64,000 nt of DNA from Amazonocrinis nigriterrae CENA67 (GTDB taxonomy: Bacteria; Cyanobacteriota; Cyanobacteriia; Cyanobacteriales; Nostocaceae): positions 281,482 to 345,481 of the forward strand of contig NZ_JAECZC010000002.1 in assembly GCF_016056305.1 (NCBI RefSeq), given 5' to 3'. The notes under the pieces are model-generated. The model was not told the DNA's origin. It saw only the letters and a list, made by a program, of their open reading frames with translations, and ran no database searches. This document shows positions 43,983-51,160 of this stretch, one piece after another. How positions within the stretch are numbered: the stretch's first letter is position 1; each line of letters starts with the position of its first letter. The position numbers and the translations under genes are program-made.

Positions 43983-44288
43983 TCAATCAATTAAGTCTCC
44001 CAGTTTATACGCTGGATTGTGTGTGATACAAATCACATATTTACCTAACTTAGGATCAAAAAAAGCAACTGCTCCGTAGATATGAGCAAGTTTATGTGCT
44101 AGAACAAATGCTACAGGTATAGAAATCGGGCCGTTGATTTTGAGTAACGACCCTCCTGTCAGTTCTCCTGATGTAGCCATTTCCTCTAACCTGGCTGCTG
44201 CATCCTTGACAATTTGGTCATTTTGGGCGGGTTCACCAAAACTAACTCGTAAAATTCCTTCTTTTAGCTCGATTTTGTACGTAGTCAT
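43983..44288 (-). CDS. csx3: Stand-alone Csx3 (Crn3-type ring nuclease)
   Basis: A 101-residue Csx3 domain, clearly paralogous to the N-terminus of the fusion gene downstream (MTTYKIELKEGILRVSFGEP; DAAARLEEMATSGELTGGSLL; AHKLAHIYGAVAFFDPKLG; AYKLGDLID). It retains the AHK His and FDPK motifs. It is the first gene of the two-gene csx3 run and is divergent from the WYL regulator, with the shared palindrome between them. Csx3 proteins work as multimers, so the two may form mixed assemblies. Confidence 0.87.
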   Translation of the reverse strand: MTTYKIELKEGILRVSFGEPAQNDQIVKDAAARLEEMATSGELTGGSLLKINGPISIPVAFVLAHKLAHIYGAVAFFDPKLGKYVICITHNPAYKLGDLID

Positions 44289-44328
44289 GATTTTTCACCT
44301 CATTTGATTGCTACATCATACAACCACT

Positions 44329-44353
44329 TGGAAGAAGTACCTTCCAAAAAGCT
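44329..44353. promoter_or_regulatory. Shared palindromic operator between csx3 and the WYL regulator
   Basis: TGGAAG at 44329-44334, AAGTAC, CTTCCA at 44341-44346, then AAAAGCT. It lies 41 bases upstream of csx3 and 27 bases upstream of the regulator ATG. The six spacer bases differ from those at 41639-41644 while arms and tail are identical. Confidence 0.7.
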
Positions 44354-44379
44354 GTATCTTATGAAATATATTTATTGAG

Positions 44380-45750
44380 ATGCGGCTAGTGTCTTTTCTT
44401 GTTTTTCAGGATGTTCCACAGGTTGAGCTATTGCAGTGGTTAGCACGCGGATCACTCAAACAAAATCTCCTGCGAGCAATACGCTTGTGGGTATGGTTGC
44501 GATCGCTCTATGGTGAAAATTCAGAGCGTGTAATTTTAGACGATTGTTTCTCTTATGCAGACTGGCGGAATGCATTCTTCAGTCCCACACATCCTAAAGG
44601 AGAAGAAATCCCCTCAAAACACGATTCTCATTGTCTATGCGCCAAAACCACAGCCGAGTGGTTATTCAATGAAAAAACAGGAATTGTTCCTAGCCAGTGG
44701 CAAAAATCAATGCTTGCTCACACTGGTATTGATGCATCCGCTTTAGAAAAACTCTTGCAACAACCCTTGTTTGGTGTAACTCGTCGTTCCTTGCAAAGCG
44801 ATCTAGAAACCTTAGCAAAATTGGGTTGGCTGATATATAAAAATCAAAAATATTACCGTGTCAGCGAATTTCCGCCACGTCCAGTTACGTTAACAAATGA
44901 AACTAACTCTAGCAAACTGAGTGCTTATGAATTGAATTTTCTTCACCCAGATTTGGTCGAAATTGTTCAAAATCATTCCCAAAAAATCAATGGTATTCAG
45001 CGTTTTTTCTTGCAATTGGATTATGTCATACCCAGCAGTACTATCGATTTAGTCAGTAATTGGCAATACGAGTTAAGACAATTGTGGTCAAAGACTCCAG
45101 TCCCGCCAATCAAACTTACATATAATAGTGCAAAAATAGGTAAATTTGTCACCTGTGTTGTTTATCCAGTTTGTATTTATTATATGCAAAGAGCAGTTTA
45201 TCTCTGTGCTTATGGTGAAAGTCCAGATCGAAAAAGTAACTGGTATAATTTTCGTCTTGACCGGATTCAAGACATCACAACTTTAGAATGGAATAATGCA
45301 CAAATACCCCAAAATTTACAACAGCATTATCCCAAATTTTCTTGCCTAAGTCCAGATTATATCGCTCAGGAAATGTCTAATGCTTGGGGGTTTGATTTCT
45401 ACTTGCCCTCAAGCCTGATGTTGCTAAGATTTGACCGTGATTACAATGAGCGCTACATTCAAAATACCATCCGACACGAGACTTTTAAAGCTATTACTTA
45501 TCAACAAGCACAAAGTTTGATTTGTCATGAAGTTACCCAACTACAACACCAGGAATCATTATTAAAAATATTGGTGAATCGTTCTCCGCAAGACGCTTAC
45601 TACCAAGTTTATTACCGTCATTCAGATAATGGCATTATGATGCGCTTGCGTGCGTGGCGACCAAAATGTGAAGTTATCTTTCCCTATGAACTAAGACAAA
45701 GTATTGCTGCTGATGTATTCAAAGAATTACAACTTTATAAACAAAATTGA
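44380..45750 (+). CDS. CRISPR-associated WYL-type transcriptional regulator (TIGR03985-like)
   Basis: A 456-residue protein. The first half has a predicted winged-helix segment (GVTRRSLQSDLETLAKLGWL, about 145-165), in which a new-site helix is followed by a wing. The second half resembles a WYL ligand-binding domain (YPVCIYYMQRAVYLCAYGE, NWYNFRLDRIQDI). The whole matches what I recall of the cyanobacterial TIGR03985 family found with CRISPR loci. It is divergent from the csx3 genes across 91 bases that include the shared palindrome. WYL domains can bind nucleic-acid-like ligands, so a link to the system's RNA or cyclic nucleotides is possible. Confidence 0.8.
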   Translation: MRLVSFLVFQDVPQVELLQWLARGSLKQNLLRAIRLWVWLRSLYGENSERVILDDCFSYADWRNAFFSPTHPKGEEIPSKHDSHCLCAKTTAEWLFNEKTGIVPSQWQKSMLAHTGIDASALEKLLQQPLFGVTRRSLQSDLETLAKLGWLIYKNQKYYRVSEFPPRPVTLTNETNSSKLSAYELNFLHPDLVEIVQNHSQKINGIQRFFLQLDYVIPSSTIDLVSNWQYELRQLWSKTPVPPIKLTYNSAKIGKFVTCVVYPVCIYYMQRAVYLCAYGESPDRKSNWYNFRLDRIQDITTLEWNNAQIPQNLQQHYPKFSCLSPDYIAQEMSNAWGFDFYLPSSLMLLRFDRDYNERYIQNTIRHETFKAITYQQAQSLICHEVTQLQHQESLLKILVNRSPQDAYYQVYYRHSDNGIMMRLRAWRPKCEVIFPYELRQSIAADVFKELQLYKQN

Positions 45751-47400
45751 TGATTTTAAATACTGTGTCAATGTAAACGCGTCTACGCCTAATTCAGTGC
45801 GTTCTTCGGCTGCGAGGATACCCGCTTGCGAATGCCACCAAGCAGCAGTTGCAACTATGTTTTCTACAGCAATTTGTTTAGTTACTACTTGTGCCAACAA
45901 TCCACCCAGTAGCCCAGTTAACACATCACCACTACCACCACGCGCCAAAGCAGGAGTACTTTCGGGATTAATCCAAACTAAACCTTGGGGGTTAGCGATC
46001 GCTGTCCTCGCTCCTTTCAACAATACCACAGCCCCTGTTTGTGCTGCTGCTTCCCTCACAGCTTTGACTCTATCAAGCTTGGGATCAGCAATATCGGGAA
46101 ACAACCGCTGAAATTCACCAGTATGGGGTGTGAGTATTGTTGTGGCTTGTCGCTTTTGTAACGTGGGGATAGTTCCCATTTGTGCCAGAATATTTAAACC
46201 ATCAGCATCGATAATTAAGGGGCGATCGCTTGCTATTACTTCTTGCACAATGGCAGTAGCATCTTTTGTTAAACCAGGGCCAATAGCGATCGCATTAAAG
46301 GAACTTAAATCAGTCTTTTCTGGTAATTGTAGTTGAGCGATCGCTCCAGTTTCCGTTTCTGGGCAACCAACAATCAGCGCTTCTGGCAAATGCGACACCA
46401 AAAGCGGTTTCAAAGATTCTGGAACCGCAATTGAGAGCATTCCCACACCACTTGAGCGCGCCCCCAAAGCAGTTAAAATTGCACCACCAGCATAGCGACG
46501 CGAACCGCAAATCAAAAGTAAATGTCCTTCTTTATACTTGTGGGTAACGGGTGGACGGGGTAGCGGTAGAGTAGCCAGTGCTGTTGCTGGTGTAATACGT
46601 TTAATTTTGGGTGTATCCCCCAGAACAGCTTGCACATCAGCCAAAGGAATATCAAAATCGATTAACTCAGCTTTGCCGAGATAATCTAAAGCCTGGTCTT
46701 GTAACAAACCCAACTTCCACAAGCCCAAGCAAAAGGTGTGAGTAGCGCGAATGGCAGTACCTAATACCTCACCCGTATCGGTATGCAAACCAGAAGGCAA
46801 ATCGATACTAATAATTGGCTTATCCCATTCATTCAGTTGATTAATTGCAGCAGCAATAGAATCGGTAAGCGTTCTTTCTAAACCAAATCCAAACAACCCA
46901 TCAACCAAAAAATCACAATCTGGCAGCTGTTCTATGTCTTGGTAATATGGGATACCTAAACTCCGAACATACTGTAAGTGTTGCGAGGTTAATTCCTTAA
47001 ACTTAGAAAAAGGAGAATAAATCCAAACCTCATACCCACGAAAGTATAATTCACGGGCCACCACCAAAGCATCGCCCCCATTATGACCAGGGCCTACAAG
47101 AATTCCCACACGGCTGCTTGAAAACAATAGGGGGGATGAGGAGGATGAGGGGGATGAGGAAGTAATTTCTCCCCCTACACCCCTACTTCCCTGCACCCCT
47201 GCACCTCTGCACCCCTGCACCCCTGCACCCCCTCGTTCAAACAGAGGATAGATTTCCTGAATGCGACGAGCAATTAGTCCCGCTACCTTTTCCATCAAAG
47301 CTGCTACAGGCATTCCGGCGGCAAAGATACGCTCTTCAATATCCCGCATTTGCCCAGCAGTTACGACAACTTGTGAAATTTGTTCTTGTCTGTTTTGCAT
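45727..47400 (-). CDS. nnrD: NnrD/NnrE bifunctional NAD(P)H-hydrate repair enzyme with in-frame insertion
   Basis: A 557-residue enzyme. The N-terminal YjeF epimerase domain (about 10-250) has VGPGHNGGDALVVARELYFRG and DGLFGFGLERTL; the C-terminal dehydratase domain (about 275-550) has LLICGSRRYAGG, TPHTGEFQRLF and ARGGSGDVLTGLLGGLL. It repairs hydrated NADH and NADPH. Residues 57-96, within the first domain (GGAGVQGCRGAGVQGSRG, then a Ser/Pro run), are absent from normal homologues and are encoded by CCCCTGCACCCCTG and GGGATGAGGAGGATGAG repeats like those between genes. Its 3' end overlaps the end of the regulator gene by 24 bases. Confidence 0.92.
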   Translation of the reverse strand: MQNRQEQISQVVVTAGQMRDIEERIFAAGMPVAALMEKVAGLIARRIQEIYPLFERGGAGVQGCRGAGVQGSRGVGGEITSSSPSSSSSPLLFSSSRVGILVGPGHNGGDALVVARELYFRGYEVWIYSPFSKFKELTSQHLQYVRSLGIPYYQDIEQLPDCDFLVDGLFGFGLERTLTDSIAAAINQLNEWDKPIISIDLPSGLHTDTGEVLGTAIRATHTFCLGLWKLGLLQDQALDYLGKAELIDFDIPLADVQAVLGDTPKIKRITPATALATLPLPRPPVTHKYKEGHLLLICGSRRYAGGAILTALGARSSGVGMLSIAVPESLKPLLVSHLPEALIVGCPETETGAIAQLQLPEKTDLSSFNAIAIGPGLTKDATAIVQEVIASDRPLIIDADGLNILAQMGTIPTLQKRQATTILTPHTGEFQRLFPDIADPKLDRVKAVREAAAQTGAVVLLKGARTAIANPQGLVWINPESTPALARGGSGDVLTGLLGGLLAQVVTKQIAVENIVATAAWWHSQAGILAAEERTELGVDAFTLTQYLKSSILFIKL

Positions 47401-47504
47401 CAGTTTTCAGTTTTCAGTTGTCAGTTGTCAGTGGTCAGTGGTCAGTTGTCAGTTGTTATTCTCCCCTGCACCCCTGCACCCCTGCACCCCTGCTCAGCAC
47501 TTAT
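47401..47504. repeat. Heptanucleotide repeat spacer
   Basis: GTCAGTTGTCAGTGGTCAGTGGTCAG-type repeats followed by four CCCCTGCA units, between the start of nnrDE and the end of the SPOR-like gene. Confidence 0.7.
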
Positions 47505-48311
47505 TCACTTTCCGTAGTAAACTCTAGCATCACCAAATCCCAAATTGTGCAGGCGGTTGTTCCATTCTTCTGCTTCTGTTCGCCGAGGAAAAGGGCCTAC
47601 TGCTACATGTGGGCCTCGCGGTGATTGTCTTTGAAGTATAAAGCCATACAGTCCTGTACTCTGTCTGATCCTTTGTGCGATCGCGGGTAACTCTTCCGAT
47701 TTAGCAGGTATAGCTACATAGTAGCTAGAACTTTGTCTTCTATAAACGTCTCTATCACCCCTATTAGGATAAGTAGGTATTTGTTGAGCGTTACCAGAGC
47801 TAACAATCTGTGCGCCGTAAATACCATATGACTGGAGTTGTCTGACCCGTTCTTGAGCGCCAGATAGTCTGCTAAAAACTCCCGACTGAATCACAGAACG
47901 TCCTTGGTATGAACGGATGTAAGCTCCTGGTTCAATCCTACGTACTTGTTGCAGGGTTTGGTAATTATAATTATCAACGTAAACTAAGTAACGCTGAAAA
48001 TTCTGCCCATATTGCCCATATTGATTAAACTGCACTGATTGAGAAGGCACAAACTCCTGCACTGATTGAGAAGGCCCAAACTCCTGTACTGATTGGGAAG
48101 GTTGCAACTGCGGTAAAGGCTGCTCCCCATAGGGTATCGTTTGGATATCTGGCGGTGGCGGTAAGCTGTCAACTACTCCTTGCTGAGCCAGTAACAAATT
48201 GCTGTTGTACATTTGCGCTTGTGCTGGAATTGATGGGGATAGCACCGCCAAGCCTCCCAAGAACAAAGACACCATCTCAAGTCTGATAAATTTACCCCGT
48301 ATTTTCGACAT
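47505..48311 (-). CDS. Secreted protein with two SPOR-like domains
   Basis: A 268-residue protein. Residues 1-32 are a signal peptide (MVSLFLGGLAVLS, PAQAQ). A low-complexity part contains three tandem PSQSVQEF(G/V) units (about 71-95). Residues about 107-172 (YLVYVDNYNYQTLQQ, QGRSVIQSGVFSRLSGAQE) match the C-terminus of the beta-helix protein at 13663-15636. A second SPOR-like segment at 197-267 (YYVAIPAKSEE, HVAVGPFPRRTEAEEW) follows. SPOR domains bind denuded peptidoglycan glycan strands, so a periplasmic, cell-wall-associated role is likely. Some homologues may carry only the first domain. Confidence 0.75.
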   Translation of the reverse strand: MSKIRGKFIRLEMVSLFLGGLAVLSPSIPAQAQMYNSNLLLAQQGVVDSLPPPPDIQTIPYGEQPLPQLQPSQSVQEFGPSQSVQEFVPSQSVQFNQYGQYGQNFQRYLVYVDNYNYQTLQQVRRIEPGAYIRSYQGRSVIQSGVFSRLSGAQERVRQLQSYGIYGAQIVSSGNAQQIPTYPNRGDRDVYRRQSSSYYVAIPAKSEELPAIAQRIRQSTGLYGFILQRQSPRGPHVAVGPFPRRTEAEEWNNRLHNLGFGDARVYYGK

Positions 48312-48453
48312 AGTAAATTCTACGTAAAATTAATGATGATATTTTAATCACTTACCACTGTGGCTGCACCCTTTGGTGCTGTGTCTACAATTGCCAAAAT
48401 TTTAGGGATCAGCACGCTTATATCTGCTAATCGATGAGACGGTGCTTGTAACA

Positions 48454-48708
48454 CTATGCAACCAGCTTCAGAATCTGCGCTTGTGCGGCTTCCAGAAAAG
48501 CAATCACCTGTTCTCGCTTCACTGTGGGAAATCCCTCTAGAAAATCATCAATGGACTCTCCCGCCTTCAAATAATCCAGCAGGGTTTGCACAGGTACTCG
48601 TGTTCCTGCAAAGACTGGTGTACCACTCATTACATTTGGCGATGCGGTAATGATTGCTGACTGACTTATCATCCTTTTCTTAAGCGCTGCATTCATAATA
48701 TCAACCAT
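48454..48708 (-). CDS. DUF433 family protein (orphan antitoxin-like)
   Basis: An 84-residue protein with the DUF433 core: IITASPNVMSGTPVFAGTRVPVQTLLDYLKAGESIDDFLEGFP followed by a helix VKREQVIAFLEAA, read in two parts. Such proteins usually accompany a PIN-like DUF5615 toxin just downstream. Here the downstream minus-strand region (48312-48453) holds no such gene. Starts at several Met codons are possible (residues 1, 5, 13). Confidence 0.82.
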   Translation of the reverse strand: MVDIMNAALKKRMISQSAIITASPNVMSGTPVFAGTRVPVQTLLDYLKAGESIDDFLEGFPTVKREQVIAFLEAAQAQILKLVA

Positions 48709-48766
48709 AAATCAAACAGCTGCAATTGCAACTTGAACAGCTGCGATCGCCGTTTTCAGTTTACTT

Positions 48767-48902
48767 AGGACTTACGCAAAAAACCTCTCAAACTCTCATT
48801 TCTCTGTGTCGCGCCAGTTGCTTCAACGGGGGGAACCCCCGCAACGCACTGGCTTCTCTGTGCCTCTGTGGTTCGTTTTTCCATGACCTTTGCGTAAGTC
48901 CT
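48767..48902. mobile_element. AGGACTTACGCA miniature element containing a nested 42-bp repeat
   Basis: AGGACTTACGCAAA (48767-48780) and TTTGCGTAAGTCCT (48889-48902) are perfect 14-bp terminal inverted repeats. The interior TCTCTGTGT, TCTCTGTGCCTCTGTGG is interrupted after TCTCTGTGT by the 42-bp palindromic repeat, showing that one repeat inserted into another. No protein is encoded. Confidence 0.8.
48812..48853 (-). repeat. 42-bp palindromic repeat, exact copy of 14920-14961
   Basis: Runs CGCCAGTTGCTTCAAC, then GGGGGGAACCCCC, then GCAACGCACTGGC. It is the perfect reverse complement of the copy inside the beta-helix gene. Confidence 0.9.
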
Positions 48903-49059
48903 GTTACTTTCTAAAATACTCCAAGTATTACTTAGAGTAATCAGCAATGTAAGCATGGTAAGGGATACAACCAATAAAAAAGCACCCCCTTCAGGGATGC
49001 TGTAAACAAATGATTAAACGCTTATTTCATAGTGCTATTGGCTCAACAGATTAACTACC

Positions 49060-49413
49060 TCACTCAGGAGTAACTTGACCTTGTATAGGGTGTATAGCCT
49101 TTCTTGCTCGTACCTGTCTGGGTACTCCATCCTTTTGCCTTCCTGCGAAAATCGCGCTCAGCGCTATTTGCTCAGTAGTTGGTTCACTCATCTCATCAAG
49201 TGCTTCCCCAATACTTTGAATACTTCCAAAGCTCGGTGATTTTATTCCTCTGCCTTGTCTAATTTGGTATAAAGCTAATCCTGGGAATACCATTAAAGAG
49301 GTGATTAAGCTATTTTTGTACCCTGCATTTCCTGTTGGCTTGATGCTGTATCGTAAGCACAACGCTTTTAACTCTTGAAGCGTCATCGCTTCAAGTTCTG
49401 AACGTCTAAACAT
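49060..49413 (-). CDS. SAP-domain-like small protein (copy 2)
   Basis: A 117-residue paralogue of the protein at 444-821. The N-terminal MFRRSELEAMTLQELKALC and KPTGNAGYKNSLITSL segments are conserved, while the C-terminal third differs and is rich in basic residues (RQKDGVPRQVRARK). The divergence outside the SAP-like part suggests that the N-terminal domain is the constrained part. It is divergent from the NPKGNP gene at 49540, with the inverted repeat 49444-49482 between them. Confidence 0.62.
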   Translation of the reverse strand: MFRRSELEAMTLQELKALCLRYSIKPTGNAGYKNSLITSLMVFPGLALYQIRQGRGIKSPSFGSIQSIGEALDEMSEPTTEQIALSAIFAGRQKDGVPRQVRARKAIHPIQGQVTPE

Positions 49414-49443
49414 ACAATAGAATTGTCCATTTCTAACGTGGAT

Positions 49444-49482
49444 ATTGGCGGGTACTGCCCTGAGAAAGTTGTTCCCGCCAAT
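49444..49482. promoter_or_regulatory. 9-bp inverted repeat in divergent intergenic region (copy 2)
   Basis: ATTGGCGGG (49444-49452) and CCCGCCAAT (49474-49482) are a perfect 9-bp inverted repeat with a 21-nt loop. It starts 31 bases from the SAP-like gene start, exactly as in copy 1, but shares no sequence with the copy 1 repeat beyond its architecture. Confidence 0.65.
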
Positions 49483-49539
49483 TATTTATTAAACAGGTGT
49501 ATACGCGCGTTTCATTATATTTAGTTACATTTTGATACA

Positions 49540-49728
49540 ATGCCGAACCCTAAAGGGAATCCAGAAAGTCTAAAACCTTTCACCACAGATAGAGAAGAAC
49601 CTATGACAACTTCTATTAGCTTTAGATGCACTGAGTCAATGAAGGAAGAAGTCAAAGCACATGACGACCCCGCCGAGTTCTGTAGACGTGCGATTCAGAA
49701 AGCGCTAGATGAAGAAAAAGGGAAATAG
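49540..49728 (+). CDS. Small 'NPKGNP' protein (copy 2)
   Basis: A 62-residue paralogue of the protein at 948-1127, starting MPNPKGNPESLKPF, with ISFRCTESMKEEVKAHDDP and FCRRAIQKALDEE. Same order of a strand-like segment then a helix, suggesting a ribbon-helix-helix-like fold; family not recognised. Its upstream region resembles that of copy 1 weakly (GTGTA and TTACATTT motifs). Confidence 0.62.
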   Translation: MPNPKGNPESLKPFTTDREEPMTTSISFRCTESMKEEVKAHDDPAEFCRRAIQKALDEEKGK

Positions 49729-50038
49729 GCACAAGATAAGTTGTATCTCCAAGCGTATATGCAGTAACCTTGTGAACTACTGATTAATCAGCAAGACGCT
49801 CTTTGAATTTGTGAACTGACATTACCAAACTCAAGACAGCGAAAAGACTTCACAGAAACTGAAGTGCTTCGCTACCAAGGCTTTGAAGGATATATGCTAG
49901 AATTGGACAGTCACGAAGTTACCGTGTCAAGCTTGTATGAAAAGCCTCTAATTGCATACGGAGTTTAGCGTTACCGTTACAAAGGATTTTTAATTTTTAA
50001 TCCCCAAAACGGTACTAGCTTAGCAAAATATTAAAGAT
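49729..50038. other. Spacer with a possible decayed ORF
   Basis: Between 49807 and 49968 an open frame without ATG, GTG or TTG near its start reads KDFTETEVLRYQGFEGYM and on to SLYEKPLIAYGV. Protein-like in composition but not recognised. Otherwise no gene is seen upstream of mnmA. Confidence 0.25.
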
Positions 50039-51094
50039 ATGAAAAAAGTCGTAGTTGGTCTTTCTGGTGGCGTTGACAGTTCTACCGCCGCTGCTATCCT
50101 ACATAATCAGGGCTATGAAGTGATTGGTTTGACCCTTTGGCTGATGAAAGGCAAAGGACAATGTTGCTCTGAGGGAATGATCGACGCGGCTTATATCTGT
50201 GAACAACTGGGGATTCCCCATCAGGTTGTGGATATTCGAGATGTCTTTCAGACAAATATTGTTGATTATTTGGTAACTGGTTATAGCGCGGGAATCACGC
50301 CTTTGCCTTGCTCCCAGTGCAATAAAACAGTCAAATTTGGGCCAATGGTACAATATGCCCGTGAGCAACTGGGATGCGATCGCATTGCCACGGGTCATTA
50401 TGCCCAAATTAGCTATGACGAAGCTACTGGGCGTTACCAGCTATTAAGGGCTGTTGACCGCAACAAAGACCAATCATACTTCCTCTATGATTTGTCTCAG
50501 GATTTACTAGCTGCCTCTGTATTTCCTCTGGGTGAATTGCAAAAAGCAGACACCCGCCGCATCGCTGCTGAATACGGACTAAAAACCGCTGATAAGCCAG
50601 AAAGTCAAGACTTGTGTTTAGTGGAAAGTAACGGTTCCATGCGGGCATTTCTGGATAAGTATCTTGCCCCCAAAAAAGGCGATATTGTGGATACCACAGG
50701 CAAAGTTTTAGGACAGCATGATGGTATCCATCACTACACCATTGGACAGCGTAAAGGATTGGGTGTTGCTGCCGCCGAACCGCTGTATGTGATTGAATTA
50801 GATGCAGTCAATAATAAAGTGATAGTAGGCGATCGCACTAAGGCAACCCAACTAGAATGTACAGTCAATCGGGTCAACTGGGTTTCCATAGCTGAACCAT
50901 CAACCCCAATTCATGCCGAAGTGCAAGTTCGTTACCGTTCCACCGCTGTACCAGTGACAGTTATACCTCTGGAAAACTCCCGTGTGCGTCTGGTGTTTGA
51001 TGAACCCCAGTTCAGCATCACTCCCGGACAAGCTGCGGTGTGGTACGACGGGGATAAAGTATTAGGTGGCGGCATTATTGAACAATTTAGTTAA
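50039..51094 (+). CDS. mnmA: tRNA-specific 2-thiouridylase MnmA
   Basis: A 351-residue enzyme that adds the 2-thio group to wobble uridine of Lys, Glu and Gln tRNAs. The PP-loop [10 protein letters not shown] (9-18) binds ATP. The catalytic Cys lies in PLPCSQCNK (Cys94 favoured) and the second Cys in [28 protein letters not shown] and the C-terminal beta barrel ([20 protein letters not shown]) complete the family pattern. Full length; ATG start at 50039. Confidence 0.96.
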   Translation: MKKVVVGLSGGVDSSTAAAILHNQGYEVIGLTLWLMKGKGQCCSEGMIDAAYICEQLGIPHQVVDIRDVFQTNIVDYLVTGYSAGITPLPCSQCNKTVKFGPMVQYAREQLGCDRIATGHYAQISYDEATGRYQLLRAVDRNKDQSYFLYDLSQDLLAASVFPLGELQKADTRRIAAEYGLKTADKPESQDLCLVESNGSMRAFLDKYLAPKKGDIVDTTGKVLGQHDGIHHYTIGQRKGLGVAAAEPLYVIELDAVNNKVIVGDRTKATQLECTVNRVNWVSIAEPSTPIHAEVQVRYRSTAVPVTVIPLENSRVRLVFDEPQFSITPGQAAVWYDGDKVLGGGIIEQFS

Positions 51095-51100
51095 AACTTA

Positions 51101-51139
51101 AAGTTGCCCCATCCGCTTATGCGGTGGGGCTTCCAACTT
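51101..51139. terminator. Bidirectional terminator-like hairpin between mnmA and the Calx-beta gene
   Basis: GCCCCA(T)CCGC, loop TTAT, GCGGTGGGGC, extended by AAGTT/AACTT at the base. It lies between two convergent genes. Confidence 0.75.
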
Positions 51140-51160
51140 CATAGAGAAATGCCGCATTGC

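Noticed and set aside
48726-48974. Small ORFs on both strands
   Set aside because: They run through the miniature element at 48767-48902 and its nested repeat.
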